From the NCBI GenBank assembly GCA_937888825.1, contig CALBFE010000042.1, positions 1-39,403 on the forward strand: DNA of 39,403 nucleotides, given 5' to 3'. Position 1 is the stretch's first letter. Each line of letters opens with the position of its first letter. Below, in pieces: positions 1 to 7,659 of this stretch. The notes below the pieces were generated by a model that was not told the origin of the DNA, searched no databases, and saw nothing but the letters and a program-made list of their open reading frames with translations. The translations under genes were made by a program, and so were the position numbers. The DNA comes from an uncultured Actinomycetes bacterium. Its GTDB lineage: Bacteria > Actinomycetota > Actinomycetes > Nanopelagicales > Nanopelagicaceae.

Positions 1-681
1 ATGGGTATGTATAACTTGGATGAATCAATTCGCGACTTCGCCCGTGCTTCTTTGAACTATGGCCTTAATCGTAAGTTCCCAGTTTATCTCTCAACTAAGA
101 ACACAATCTTGAAGGCTTATGACGGCCGCTTCAAAGATATCTTTGAAGAGATTTATCAAGCAGAATTCAAGGCCGCATTTGATGCTGCAGGTATTTGGTA
201 TGAGCACCGCCTCATTGATGACATGGTTGCAATGTCTCTTCGTATGGAAGGTGGCTATGTCTGGGCATGTAAGAACTATGACGGCGATGTTCAATCTGAC
301 ACCGTGGCACAGGGGTATGGCTCACTTGGTCTCATGACTTCTGTTCTTATGACGCCAGATGGAAAGGTAGTTGAGTCAGAGGCAGCACACGGCACTGTTA
401 CTCGTCACTACCGTGATCACCAAAAGGGTAAGGCAACTTCTACAAATCCGATCGCATCAATTTTTGCGTGGACTCGTGGACTTGCTCATCGTGCAAAGCT
501 TGATAACAACTCTGATCTAGCTAAGTTTTGCGACACCCTAGAGCGCGTTTGTATCGAAACTGTTGAGCAAGGAAAGATGACTAAAGACTTATCTTTGCTG
601 ATCTCAAAAGAGGCTCCGTATCAAACTACTCAGGAGTTTCTCAACTCAATCGATGAAAACCTTAAGAAGGCAATGGCGTAA
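1..681 (+). CDS. icd: NADP-dependent isocitrate dehydrogenase, C-terminal part (5' end outside window)
   Basis: Converts isocitrate to 2-oxoglutarate, CO2 and NADPH in the TCA cycle; cytoplasmic homodimer. The 226 visible residues match the eukaryote-like (human IDH1-type) subfamily almost line for line. From memory of human IDH1 the constant offset is about 179 residues, which puts Lys33, Asp73, Asp96 and Asp100 on the catalytic/metal residues Lys212, Asp252, Asp275 and Asp279. HGTVTRH (substrate/NADP region) and [15 protein letters not shown] are also intact. The ATG at base 1 is an internal Met, not the start, since about 180 residues lie upstream. The C-terminus is of normal length. No good intrinsic terminator follows; only a weak inverted repeat (TAGGA at 708-712, TCCTA at 722-726) is seen before the next promoter. 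Confidence 0.95.
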   Translation: MGMYNLDESIRDFARASLNYGLNRKFPVYLSTKNTILKAYDGRFKDIFEEIYQAEFKAAFDAAGIWYEHRLIDDMVAMSLRMEGGYVWACKNYDGDVQSDTVAQGYGSLGLMTSVLMTPDGKVVESEAAHGTVTRHYRDHQKGKATSTNPIASIFAWTRGLAHRAKLDNNSDLAKFCDTLERVCIETVEQGKMTKDLSLLISKEAPYQTTQEFLNSIDENLKKAMA

Positions 682-726
682 GCCCAGCGCCTAAAATTAT
701 TGAGGGGTAGGACTAGCCAAATCCTA

Positions 727-762
727 TTGACAGCCTTTTTCGCCAGGTCTACGTTCAATCCA
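727..762 (+). promoter_or_regulatory. Sigma70-type promoter of the aldehyde dehydrogenase gene
   Basis: A perfect -35 TTGACA (727-732), a 17-bp spacer and a -10 TACGTT (750-755) predict a transcription start near 762 and a leader of about 40 nt. It is the most canonical promoter in the window. Read from sequence only. Confidence 0.6.
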
Positions 763-766
763 ACAC

Positions 767-780
767 CGCGAACTTTCGCG
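767..780. promoter_or_regulatory. 14-bp palindrome just downstream of the predicted start, possible operator
   Basis: CGCGAA-CT-TTCGCG lies about 6 to 19 bases after the predicted transcription start of the aldehyde dehydrogenase gene. A perfect palindrome there is typical of a repressor site, but no regulator is identified. It could instead form a small leader hairpin. Confidence 0.3.
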
Positions 781-801
781 CGATAAGAAGTTGGAGGAGA
801 T

Positions 802-2325
802 ATGACCGATTTCATTGCACCAGGACAACCTGGAAGCAAAGTCAATTACGCATCACGATATGACCATTGGATTAATGGTGAGTATGTAAAGCCAGATTCA
901 GGTGAGTATTTTGAAAACGTAACACCAGTTACTGGAAAAGTATTTTGTGAAGTAGCACGTGGAAATGCAAAAGATATCGATAAGGCCCTAGATGCAGCAC
1001 ATGCTGCAGCTCCTGCTTGGGGTAAGACATCTGCAACCGAGCGTGCAAATATCCTTAACAAGATTGCTGATCGCATGGAAGCAAATGTTGAAGCTATCGC
1101 TGTTGCTGAAACATGGGAAAACGGAAAACCAGTCCGCGAAGCTCTTTACGTAGACATTCCACTAGCTATCGACCACTTCAGATATTTTGCTGCAGCAATC
1201 CGTGCTCAAGAAGGATCTGCTGGAGAACTTGATAATGACACTGTTGCTTATCATTTTCATGAGCCTCTAGGTGTTGTTGGTCAGATTATTCCTTGGAACT
1301 TCCCAATCTTGATGGCCGTGTGGAAATTAGCCCCAGCTATTGCTGCGGGTAACTGCGTAGTGCTTAAGCCAGCGGAGCAAACTCCAGTGTCAATCCTGTT
1401 CTTGATGGAGATCATCAAGGATCTATTGCCACCAGGTGTTGTTAATATTGTTAATGGTTTCGGTGTTGAAGCAGGTAAGCCACTTGCATCTTCACCACGT
1501 ATTGCAAAGATCGCATTTACTGGTGAAACCACAACTGGTCGCCTCATCATGCAATATGCCTCTGAAAACATCATTCCTGTCAGCCTTGAACTAGGTGGCA
1601 AGAGCCCAAACATCTTCTTTAATGATGTTGCTGCTGAAAATGATGCCTTCTATGACAAAGCACTTGAAGGCTTCACAATGTTTGCCGTTAATCAAGGCGA
1701 AGTGTGCACATGTCCATCACGCGGTTTGGTTGAGGCAAAGATCTATGACAAGTTCATGGGCGATGTAACAGCTCGCACCAAGGCAATCAAGATGGGTAAC
1801 CCACTCGATCTTTCAACAATGATGGGTGCACAAGCAAGCACAGATCAGTTAGAAAAGATTCTTTCCTATCTAGATATTGGAAAGAAAGAAGGCGCAAAAG
1901 TAATTACTGGAGGTGAGCGCGCAGATCTTGGCGGCGAACTATCTGGTGGCTACTACGTGATGCCAACAATCTTTGAAGGCAACAACAAGATGAGAATCTT
2001 CCAGGAAGAAATCTTTGGCCCTGTTGTCTCTGTTACTAAGTTTGATGGCTTTGATAACGCCATGGAGATTGCTAATGACACGTTGTATGGATTAGGCGCT
2101 GGAGTTTGGACTCGCGATATGAATACTGCTTATCGCGCAGGTCGAGCAATTCAAGCTGGCCGTGTCTGGACGAATTGTTATCATGCATATCCAGCAGGTG
2201 CGGCATTTGGTGGTTACAAGGCCTCTGGTATTGGCCGAGAGAACCATAAGATGATGCTTGATCATTACCAACAAACAAAGAACCTGCTAGTTTCATACTC
2301 ACCAAACAAGCTCGGTTTCTTTTAA
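802..2325 (+). CDS. NAD-dependent aldehyde dehydrogenase (acetaldehyde dehydrogenase, AldB/ExaC type)
   Basis: Oxidises aldehydes, most likely acetaldehyde, to the acid with NAD(P)+. At 507 aa it is full length. Catalytic residues are visible: Asn166 in PWNF, general base Glu263 in LELGGK, and nucleophile Cys302 in [11 protein letters not shown], a cysteine context typical of AldB/ExaC-type enzymes. The ATG is preceded by a strong Shine-Dalgarno (GGAGGAG, from 793) and a canonical promoter. The DUF779 gene follows after 9 bp with its own AAGGAG, so the two form an operon; this pairing is common in actinobacteria. The substrate is inferred from family and from the acetaldehyde-producing deoC pathway elsewhere in the window. 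Confidence 0.9.
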   Translation: MTDFIAPGQPGSKVNYASRYDHWINGEYVKPDSGEYFENVTPVTGKVFCEVARGNAKDIDKALDAAHAAAPAWGKTSATERANILNKIADRMEANVEAIAVAETWENGKPVREALYVDIPLAIDHFRYFAAAIRAQEGSAGELDNDTVAYHFHEPLGVVGQIIPWNFPILMAVWKLAPAIAAGNCVVLKPAEQTPVSILFLMEIIKDLLPPGVVNIVNGFGVEAGKPLASSPRIAKIAFTGETTTGRLIMQYASENIIPVSLELGGKSPNIFFNDVAAENDAFYDKALEGFTMFAVNQGEVCTCPSRGLVEAKIYDKFMGDVTARTKAIKMGNPLDLSTMMGAQASTDQLEKILSYLDIGKKEGAKVITGGERADLGGELSGGYYVMPTIFEGNNKMRIFQEEIFGPVVSVTKFDGFDNAMEIANDTLYGLGAGVWTRDMNTAYRAGRAIQAGRVWTNCYHAYPAGAAFGGYKASGIGRENHKMMLDHYQQTKNLLVSYSPNKLGFF

Positions 2326-2334
2326 GGAGTACTA

Positions 2335-2736
2335 ATGTCTCTGCCGTCCCGAGTTGATTACTCACCCGAGGCGGCAGAGCTATTACTAAAACTTACTAAA
2401 ATTAATGGTCCACTGATGTTTCACCAATCTGGTGGGTGTTGTGATGGGTCATCGCCCATGTGTTATCTCAAAGGCGAATTTCGATTAGGTGGTTCAGATG
2501 TCTTAATAGGTGAGCTAGTTATAGCTCAGATGAGTGAACCAGTTGAAGTCTGGATGTCGGCATCGCAATTTGAATATTGGAAGCACACTCATTTAACTAT
2601 TGATGTTGTTGATGGACGCGGTGGGGGCTTTTCACTTGAATCTCCCGAGGGCAAGCGATTCCTTATACGCTCTCGTCTATTTACTGAGCAAGAGTGGGAA
2701 CAGCTCGAGAATTCTCCAGTCAAAACTGGAGCATAG
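2335..2736 (+). CDS. DUF779 family protein, aldehyde dehydrogenase partner
   Basis: A 133-aa protein of the DUF779 family, function unknown to me but repeatedly found immediately downstream of acetaldehyde-type aldehyde dehydrogenases. The family core is visible as a His/Cys-rich stretch (FHQSGGCCDGSSPMC, residues 29-43) with His30, Cys35, Cys36 and Cys43, which looks like a metal or redox site; that reading is inference. No signal peptide or membrane segment. The ATG at 2335 follows AAGGAG by a few bases, so it should be co-transcribed with the dehydrogenase. No U-tract terminator follows; the next structure is an inverted repeat at 2758-2777. Confidence 0.85.
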   Translation: MSLPSRVDYSPEAAELLLKLTKINGPLMFHQSGGCCDGSSPMCYLKGEFRLGGSDVLIGELVIAQMSEPVEVWMSASQFEYWKHTHLTIDVVDGRGGGFSLESPEGKRFLIRSRLFTEQEWEQLENSPVKTGA

Positions 2737-2757
2737 ATATTTTCTTATGTGATATTA

Positions 2758-2777
2758 AGTGAGGGGTCGCTCTCACT
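2758..2777. promoter_or_regulatory. Inverted repeat, putative activator site upstream of the DUF2249-regulator operon
   Basis: AGTGAG (2758-2763) and CTCACT (2772-2777) form a perfect 6-bp inverted repeat with an 8-bp spacer. Its centre (2767.5) is 61.5 bp upstream of the start predicted from the -10 at 2817-2822, the usual class I activator distance. The arms recall CRP/FNR-type half sites (GTGA/TCAC), but the spacing is 4 bp longer than a CRP site. No T-run follows, so a terminator is unlikely. Confidence 0.35.
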
Positions 2778-2816
2778 GATTGCGATGAAAAACAGTTGTT
2801 GTATTTTTGTGCCCGA

Positions 2817-2822
2817 TAGAAT
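2817..2822 (+). promoter_or_regulatory. -10 element placed for a leaderless transcript of the DUF2249 gene
   Basis: TAGAAT sits at -12 to -7 if transcription starts on the A of the ATG at 2829. No Shine-Dalgarno precedes that ATG, consistent with leaderless translation, which is common in actinobacteria. A TTGTTG 15 bp upstream is a poor -35. Confidence 0.5.
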
Positions 2823-2828
2823 TACGGC

Positions 2829-3131
2829 ATGGAGATGATTTCAATTACTCAAGCACCAGAAAATGAGAATTCTCATTCCTGCCGATGTGGTGAAGCAAGT
2901 TCAGATATCTACCCTGAACTTGATGCCACGCTAATCCCGCATCAGATTCGTCATCCTGCGATCTTTGGCGCACTTGAATCACTCAAAGCTGGAGAGGGGA
3001 TGGTTCTAGTTGCGCCCCATAAGCCAATTCCACTGTTAGCTCAGATTGAAAAGAAGCACCCTGGTGCTTACTCCATAACTTTTCTCGATGAGGGTCCAGA
3101 AAAATGGCACATTGAGTTCATTAGAAGTTAA
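2829..3131 (+). CDS. DUF2249 domain protein (small TusA-like protein)
   Basis: A 100-aa cytoplasmic protein. Residues about 29-100 match the DUF2249 pattern: an LDAT...IRHPAIFGALESL opening, GEGMVLVAPHKPIPLL in the middle, and a closing FLDEGPEKWHIEFIR. DUF2249 proteins have a TusA-like fold and often accompany denitrification, NO or haemerythrin genes; their biochemistry is not settled. An N-terminal Cys-x-Cys (Cys18, Cys20) plus His38, His42 and His64 could bind metal or thiol (inference). The gene is 12 bp upstream of the response regulator, so they are co-transcribed. The start is supported by the leaderless promoter geometry rather than by a ribosome binding site. Confidence 0.75.
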   Translation: MEMISITQAPENENSHSCRCGEASSDIYPELDATLIPHQIRHPAIFGALESLKAGEGMVLVAPHKPIPLLAQIEKKHPGAYSITFLDEGPEKWHIEFIRS

Positions 3132-3143
3132 CAAGGGGATTGT

Positions 3144-3785
3144 GTGAGCACCAGAGTATTTGTTGTTGATGATCATGAATTGGTCCGTAAGGGATTAATT
3201 GATCTTATTGATGCTGAAGAAGATTTAGTAGTTGTAGGAAGTGCTGCTAATTTCTACGAAGCTGTAGTTAATTTCACCACCTCCGATGCTGATGTAGCAG
3301 TTCTAGATGTGCGCCTTCCAGACGGAAATGGCATCGAGCTCTGCCGAGAGTTAATGACTATCAAACCCACACTAAAAGTCTTAATGTTAACTTCTTTTCA
3401 AAACGATGAAGCACTGCTTGGCGCTGTCCTTGGAGGTGCTGCAGGATACTTGATTAAGGATATAAAGAATCTTGAACTTCTAGACTCTATTCGCAAGGTT
3501 GCCCAAGGAGTAAATTTCCTTGACACAAAGTTAGTCTCCTCAGTTACTAATCGCCTGCGCGAAAACAGGAACCCTGCCAGTGAAATATATGAGTTGACCG
3601 ATCAAGAGCAACGAGTTCTAGAGTTTATTGGAATGGGAATGACTAACCGAGAAATAGCAAAGAATATGTTTTTGGCGGAAAAAACTGTAAAAAACTATGT
3701 CTCATCACTTCTTAGAAAGTTAGGCTTGGAACGGCGAACACAGGCCGCAGCGATGGCAGTACGTCTGAGTGTGGGAAATAGTTAG
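3144..3785 (+). CDS. NarL/LuxR-type response regulator, DevR/DosR-like
   Basis: A 213-aa cytoplasmic DNA-binding regulator. The receiver domain (1-120) has acidic Asp9/Asp10, phospho-acceptor Asp55 in AVLDVRLPDGNG, and the conserved Lys in YLIKD. The C-terminal LuxR helix-turn-helix (about 148-210) contains MTNREIAKNMFLAEKTVKNY followed by VSSLLRKLGLERRTQAA. Both the phosphorylation segment and the recognition helix are very close to mycobacterial DevR (DosR) as I remember it, pointing to a hypoxia/NO/redox-type regulator. GTG start after AAGGGGA. Its likely cognate kinase is encoded convergently, with the stop codons overlapping (shared TTAG). Likely targets are the nar genes and the transporter operon, by context only. 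Confidence 0.88.
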   Translation: MSTRVFVVDDHELVRKGLIDLIDAEEDLVVVGSAANFYEAVVNFTTSDADVAVLDVRLPDGNGIELCRELMTIKPTLKVLMLTSFQNDEALLGAVLGGAAGYLIKDIKNLELLDSIRKVAQGVNFLDTKLVSSVTNRLRENRNPASEIYELTDQEQRVLEFIGMGMTNREIAKNMFLAEKTVKNYVSSLLRKLGLERRTQAAAMAVRLSVGNS

Positions 3786-4948
3786 AGGCTAGCTCTCCAC
3801 ATTGTTCGAGTCCCAGAAACTACATCACCGATAATTTCAAACTCACCACCTCTAGCCAAAGCGCGCCGTTCTAAATTGAGCAATCCGCTTTTACGCTCTC
3901 CTGGGATATAACCTTTTCCATCATCAACGACTCTTATTTCACAATATGTTTGATTAGCTAAAACTACGAGATCAATAGCATTTGCTTCAGCATGTCGAAT
4001 GGCATTGGTAATTAACTCCCTAATAACAGGAATCACTTGGTTTGATAACTCTTCTCCAATGAGCGTATCGATTGGACCCAGAAATGAGTATGAGATTTGA
4101 AATCCCGCAGTTGCACTGAGTGATGCAACTTCACTCATAATCAAGGTTCGAAGATCGGCTATGGGATGTTCATCTAGAAGTGCAAATATAGTTGTACGAA
4201 TCTGCTGGACTGTGGAATCAAGATTATCTAAAACGCTTTGAACTTTCTCCTGGACTTCTAATGAGAGCGAAGGTTCTGACTCAATCGAATGTAGAGAGAT
4301 TCCCGATGCAAAAAGCCGTTGAATAACTAAGTCGTGGAGGTCCCTGGCAATGCGTTCGCGTTCTGCGAGGACAACAACTTGATTTTGCGCAATATGGCCA
4401 CGATAGCTATCAATGGCAACCCCAGCAGCCGATGCTAAGACAACTACGAGTTTCTCGTCCTCTTCGGTAAAACTCTTACCATTTCGCTTTTGTGTGAGAT
4501 AAATACTTCCGTAGAGCTCGTTACGTATGCGAATTGGTACTCCTAAGAAACCCGACATTAGGGGATGTCCCTTTGGAAAACCAACAGATGATGGATGTTC
4601 ACTGATAACTGAAACACGTAATGGTTCAGGAACTGCAAGTAAATGTCCCAGAAGTCCCTTTCCTTCTGGGAAGGTATCTATTTCATCAGCTGTTTCATCA
4701 CTCATACCTACAAATGTGAAGTCTTCAAGTGTTCCATCGGCAGTGATGGAGCCAAGTGCACCATAAGTGCAGTCTGTAATAAGGACAGCATTTTGAATAA
4801 GTCGATTCAGTGATGTCTTTAAATCTTCTCCTTTGGCAACATCCATCACTGCATCAGATAGTGCGCTAAGCCGAGTGACATCCATGATGAGAGTCTGCCT
4901 GCTATCACCCGGAATAACGAGTCCTCCTCTAACTCTTTGCTGCCGCAC
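3782..4948 (-). CDS. GAF-domain sensor histidine kinase, DevS/DosT-like
   Basis: Residue numbers use the GTG at 4948 (388 aa). One GAF domain (about 28-185) resembles GAF-A of mycobacterial DevS/DosT, including SVGFPKGHPLM; His128 aligns with the proximal haem ligand His149 of DevS, so a haem-based O2/NO/CO or redox sensor is likely (inference). A HisKA_3 dimerisation domain follows with phospho-acceptor His205 (ARDLHDLVIQRLF), then an HATPase domain with N-box Asn315 and G-box DDGKG (342-346). DevS has two GAF domains; this has one. No membrane segments. It is the third gene after the two transporters. The start is uncertain: the GTG overlaps narK by 20 bp with a weak ribosome site, an ATG lies at 4885, and the strongest Shine-Dalgarno (minus strand 4930-4923) precedes an in-frame ATT at 4915. 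Confidence 0.88.
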   Translation of the reverse strand: MRQQRVRGGLVIPGDSRQTLIMDVTRLSALSDAVMDVAKGEDLKTSLNRLIQNAVLITDCTYGALGSITADGTLEDFTFVGMSDETADEIDTFPEGKGLLGHLLAVPEPLRVSVISEHPSSVGFPKGHPLMSGFLGVPIRIRNELYGSIYLTQKRNGKSFTEEDEKLVVVLASAAGVAIDSYRGHIAQNQVVVLAERERIARDLHDLVIQRLFASGISLHSIESEPSLSLEVQEKVQSVLDNLDSTVQQIRTTIFALLDEHPIADLRTLIMSEVASLSATAGFQISYSFLGPIDTLIGEELSNQVIPVIRELITNAIRHAEANAIDLVVLANQTYCEIRVVDDGKGYIPGERKSGLLNLERRALARGGEFEIIGDVVSGTRTMWRASL

Positions 4949-6257
4949 CTTTACGCGCGTAGAACCACCATGCGATTGCCGTTCCTACTGCAGCAAAGAC
5001 GGCAACGCCTTGAAAGAAACCGGCAGGTGCCATCACTGATAGCAGAACACCAAAAATGAAAGGTCCAAAGGCAGCAATTGCTCCAGTCCATCCCAACACA
5101 CCACCAGCTTGACGCGGTTCAAAGATCATCGGCATTTGCTTGAATGTACTTGCATTGCCAACACCTGCGAAGAAAAAGATTGCCATCATGCCCCAGAAAA
5201 AGCTCATGAAGTCATCACTGTTTGCGGGAGAGAGCTGAGTAGAAGTGAAGAAAGCTGACATCGCAATGCCTAACCCCGATACAAACGTAAGAATTCCGCC
5301 ACCTAATCGATCTGCAATAGGGCCGCTAATAACGCGTGCAGCAGAACCAACAAGTGGGCCAAAGAAGGCGTATTTAACTGGATCTGGTGCGTTAGCGAAT
5401 TCACCAAAGAGATTCTTAATGAGTAAACCAAATTGTGCAGAGAAACCAGCAAAAGTTCCAAAAGTCATAAAGTAAAGCACTGTCATTAGCCACGTGTGTC
5501 TATTGTTAAAGATATCCAACTGATCTTTAATTCCGCGTGAAGTGACAGGCACTGATTTCAAAAACTTCCATGAAATTAACACTGAGAGAATGACAAATGG
5601 TACCCACACAAGTCCAGCATTTTGGTACCAAACTGATTTATCAATCCCTTTTACTTCGTCAACGAATCTTTGTGGTGCACCCAGAGTTGCTCCAAACATG
5701 GCTGAGCCGACAATTATTGGAGTAAAGAATTGGATGATGCTTACGCCAAAGTTCCCAACACCTGCCTGAATACCTAGTGCCAATCCCTGTTTTGATTTAG
5801 GGAAGAAATACGAAGTACTGGGCATAAATCCAGAAAAGACTCCGCCACCGATTCCAGAAAGAAAAGCAAGAATTAGTAGTGCAACATAAGGTGTGGAAGG
5901 TGAGCGCACAGCAAATGACCAACCAAGGAGTGGAAAGATTAGTAAAGCAGTGGAGTAAGTAACTAACTTACGAGTTCCTAGAATTGGTGGGAGGAACATC
6001 CATATTAAACGGAGCCCACCTCCGGCAAGCCCTGGCATTGCTGCTAACCAGTAGAGCTCCTTTTTAGAGAGATCAAAGCCCAAGTTGTTTAGTTTTGGGG
6101 CGAGGGCTGAAACTAAAAACCAGCTCATAAAACCTAGCGTTAGGGCATAAGTAGTTACCCAAAGTGTCTTCCAAGCAATCTTAGATTCCCACTTGCCATC
6201 AGCATTTGGATCCCAGGACTCGAGCCAATCGGAAGATTTTGCAGTTTTTGTAGACAT
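4929..6257 (-). CDS. narK: Nitrate/nitrite antiporter, NarK (NarK2-like), MFS/NNP family
   Basis: Integral membrane transporter with about 12 hydrophobic segments. The sequence follows E. coli NarK: an N-terminal WDPNADGKWESK segment like the NarK WRPED region, the NNP signature GIQAGVGNFGVS, and the two nitrate-binding arginines, Arg83 (GGGLRLIW) and Arg308 (GSAARVISGPIADRLGG) in the 442-aa numbering. It probably exchanges external nitrate for nitrite made by NarG. I place the start at 6257 rather than at the upstream ATG at 6269, because that ATG is part of ATGGAG, whose GGAG is a well-spaced (6 nt) ribosome binding site for the second ATG. This leaves one base after the stop of the upstream transporter gene. 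Direction and stoichiometry are inferred. Confidence 0.9.
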   Translation of the reverse strand: MSTKTAKSSDWLESWDPNADGKWESKIAWKTLWVTTYALTLGFMSWFLVSALAPKLNNLGFDLSKKELYWLAAMPGLAGGGLRLIWMFLPPILGTRKLVTYSTALLIFPLLGWSFAVRSPSTPYVALLILAFLSGIGGGVFSGFMPSTSYFFPKSKQGLALGIQAGVGNFGVSIIQFFTPIIVGSAMFGATLGAPQRFVDEVKGIDKSVWYQNAGLVWVPFVILSVLISWKFLKSVPVTSRGIKDQLDIFNNRHTWLMTVLYFMTFGTFAGFSAQFGLLIKNLFGEFANAPDPVKYAFFGPLVGSAARVISGPIADRLGGGILTFVSGLGIAMSAFFTSTQLSPANSDDFMSFFWGMMAIFFFAGVGNASTFKQMPMIFEPRQAGGVLGWTGAIAAFGPFIFGVLLSVMAPAGFFQGVAVFAAVGTAIAWWFYARKGAAAKS

Positions 6258-6258
6258 C

Positions 6259-7575
6259 TTAAGCTCCATTCAATTGTGGATCACGGTGATCGATATGTTG
6301 TTTCAATTGGGGACTTGCGAGATTTAGCATTTTCATGATTGCCACATGCATCCATAAAGTTGCAGCGAAAGTGAGAAGAAAAAGCACTATGAATGTTGAT
6401 TGAGGAAGGCCGGTCCACTCGCGCACATAGACAAATAACGGAGGCAATAAAAAGCCACCTAAAGCTCCAAGTGTGCCAACAAGCCCACCTACTGCGCCTA
6501 CATCGTTAGGGAAATATTCAGGGATGTGCTTAAAGACTGCAGCCTTACCGATACCCATAGAACAACCGACGATAAATAGAAGTGCAGTGAAAGGCATTAC
6601 ACCCAAATGGTAGGGAAGAACATTCTTAGGACCTTCCGGAGTATTCAAAACAATATAGCCAAAGGGTGCTGCTAAAAAGAGAAGAGCAATCAACATCGTA
6701 AAGAAAGTTGCATACATTAAATGTCTTGCGCCAATCTTGTCTGAAACATAACCGCCAAGAGGACGCAGCAGAGAAGCAGGAAAGATAAAAAGTGCGGTCA
6801 AGAGCGCAGCATCATGTAGATCTAAACCATAAACTGAAACATAGTATTTTGGCATCCATGATGCTAGAGCTACATATGCACCAAAAACTACAACGTAGTA
6901 AAAACTAAATCTCCAGACCTGCAGATATTTCAATGGAGCAAACATCTCACCAAGAGGACGAGATGCTTGCAAGTTTTCGGTATCGCTGGGTGTAAAGAAT
7001 TGAATGGCAATAGCAGTCAGAATAAGAAGGACTGCATACAAAGCTGGTACAAAACGCCATCCTCCAGGGATGATGCCACCAAGATAAGACCCACCAATTG
7101 TGCCTGCGATAACTGCCGGGCCAATAAATTTTGTCGCTGAAGCTCCGACGTTGCCTGCACCAAAAACACCAAGCGCAAAGCCCTGGCGGCTGCGATCAAA
7201 CCAGTGGGAGTTCCAAGCAATACCAACACTAAATAGATTTCCAGCAAAGCCTACAAAGAAGGCTAAAACTAGCAACCAGGTATAAGTAAGTTCCAAATGC
7301 GCAAGTAAGTACGCTGGAATCGACGTCACAAGCAACATAACAACGGTTACTTTCTTACCGCCAACTCGATCCGCAAGGATGCCTAAAAGTAATCTCCAGA
7401 TTGAACCGTTAAGAATTGCTACAGAAGATAACCACGCTAATTGTGAGTCTGAAATACCAAATTCTTGCTGAATAGGGATACCAAGAACTCCGAACATGAG
7501 CCAAACAGCAAACATTAAAGTGAATGCAAATGTTGAAAGTGCTAGCACTCTGCTGGAACCATTGCGCTGTAACAT
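6259..7575 (-). CDS. Nitrate transporter, NarK1-like, MFS/NNP family
   Basis: A 438-aa, 12-helix membrane transporter. NNP-family nitrate signatures are GVFGAGNVGASATKF (137-151) and GLVGTLGALGGFLLP, with substrate arginines Arg61 (GSIWRLLLGILADRVGG) and Arg271 (ASLLRPLGGYVSD). It is of the NarK1 (proton-coupled nitrate importer) kind, differing from the downstream NarK2-like gene. A NarK1-NarK2 pair is known from denitrifiers, sometimes fused; together they start nitrate respiration and then run it by exchange. First gene of a minus-strand operon (transporter, transporter, kinase), divergent from narG. ATG preceded by GTGAGGAG. Confidence 0.88.
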   Translation of the reverse strand: MLQRNGSSRVLALSTFAFTLMFAVWLMFGVLGIPIQQEFGISDSQLAWLSSVAILNGSIWRLLLGILADRVGGKKVTVVMLLVTSIPAYLLAHLELTYTWLLVLAFFVGFAGNLFSVGIAWNSHWFDRSRQGFALGVFGAGNVGASATKFIGPAVIAGTIGGSYLGGIIPGGWRFVPALYAVLLILTAIAIQFFTPSDTENLQASRPLGEMFAPLKYLQVWRFSFYYVVVFGAYVALASWMPKYYVSVYGLDLHDAALLTALFIFPASLLRPLGGYVSDKIGARHLMYATFFTMLIALLFLAAPFGYIVLNTPEGPKNVLPYHLGVMPFTALLFIVGCSMGIGKAAVFKHIPEYFPNDVGAVGGLVGTLGALGGFLLPPLFVYVREWTGLPQSTFIVLFLLTFAATLWMHVAIMKMLNLASPQLKQHIDHRDPQLNGA

Positions 7576-7593
7576 GAAAACTCCTCACTTTCT

Positions 7594-7605
7594 GTACAAA
7601 TCTTA
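7594..7605 (-). promoter_or_regulatory. Probable promoter of the transporter-kinase operon
   Basis: On the minus strand TAAGAT (7605-7600) fits a -10, giving a start near 7593 and an 18-nt leader with a GGAG ribosome site. No -35 is visible at the right distance, which would fit activator dependence. TTTGTAC follows directly (7600-7594) and recurs in the same sense before narG at 7645-7651. Confidence 0.4.
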
Positions 7606-7637
7606 AGGACATGCTCCTCTTTGGAGGCTAGTGAAAA

Positions 7638-7658
7638 TAGGGTCTTTGTACCTATATA
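7638..7658 (+). promoter_or_regulatory. Probable narGHJI promoter with short palindrome
   Basis: TATATA (7653-7658) is the best -10, giving a start near 7665. It is preceded by TTTGTAC (7645-7651), which also follows the divergent transporter -10, and by TAGG...CCTA (7638-7641, 7651-7654), which brackets it as a short palindrome. A separate CTCC/GGAG inverted repeat is centred at 7620 between the two promoters. No FNR consensus site is recognisable. Confidence 0.3.
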
Positions 7659-7659
7659 G

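Noticed and set aside
1-681. Isocitrate dehydrogenase read as a complete gene starting at base 1
   Set aside because: Alignment from memory to human IDH1 shows a constant offset of about 179 residues, so the ATG is an internal Met and the 5' half lies outside the window.
2758-2777. Intrinsic terminator after the DUF779 gene
   Set aside because: The inverted repeat has a long loop relative to its 6-bp stem and no T-run follows; an operator explains its position better.
7576-7659. FNR, CRP or DosR boxes in the nar promoter region
   Set aside because: I searched by eye for TTGAT-N4-ATCAA, TGTGA-N6-TCACA and the GGGAC...GTCCC DosR palindrome and found only poor matches.
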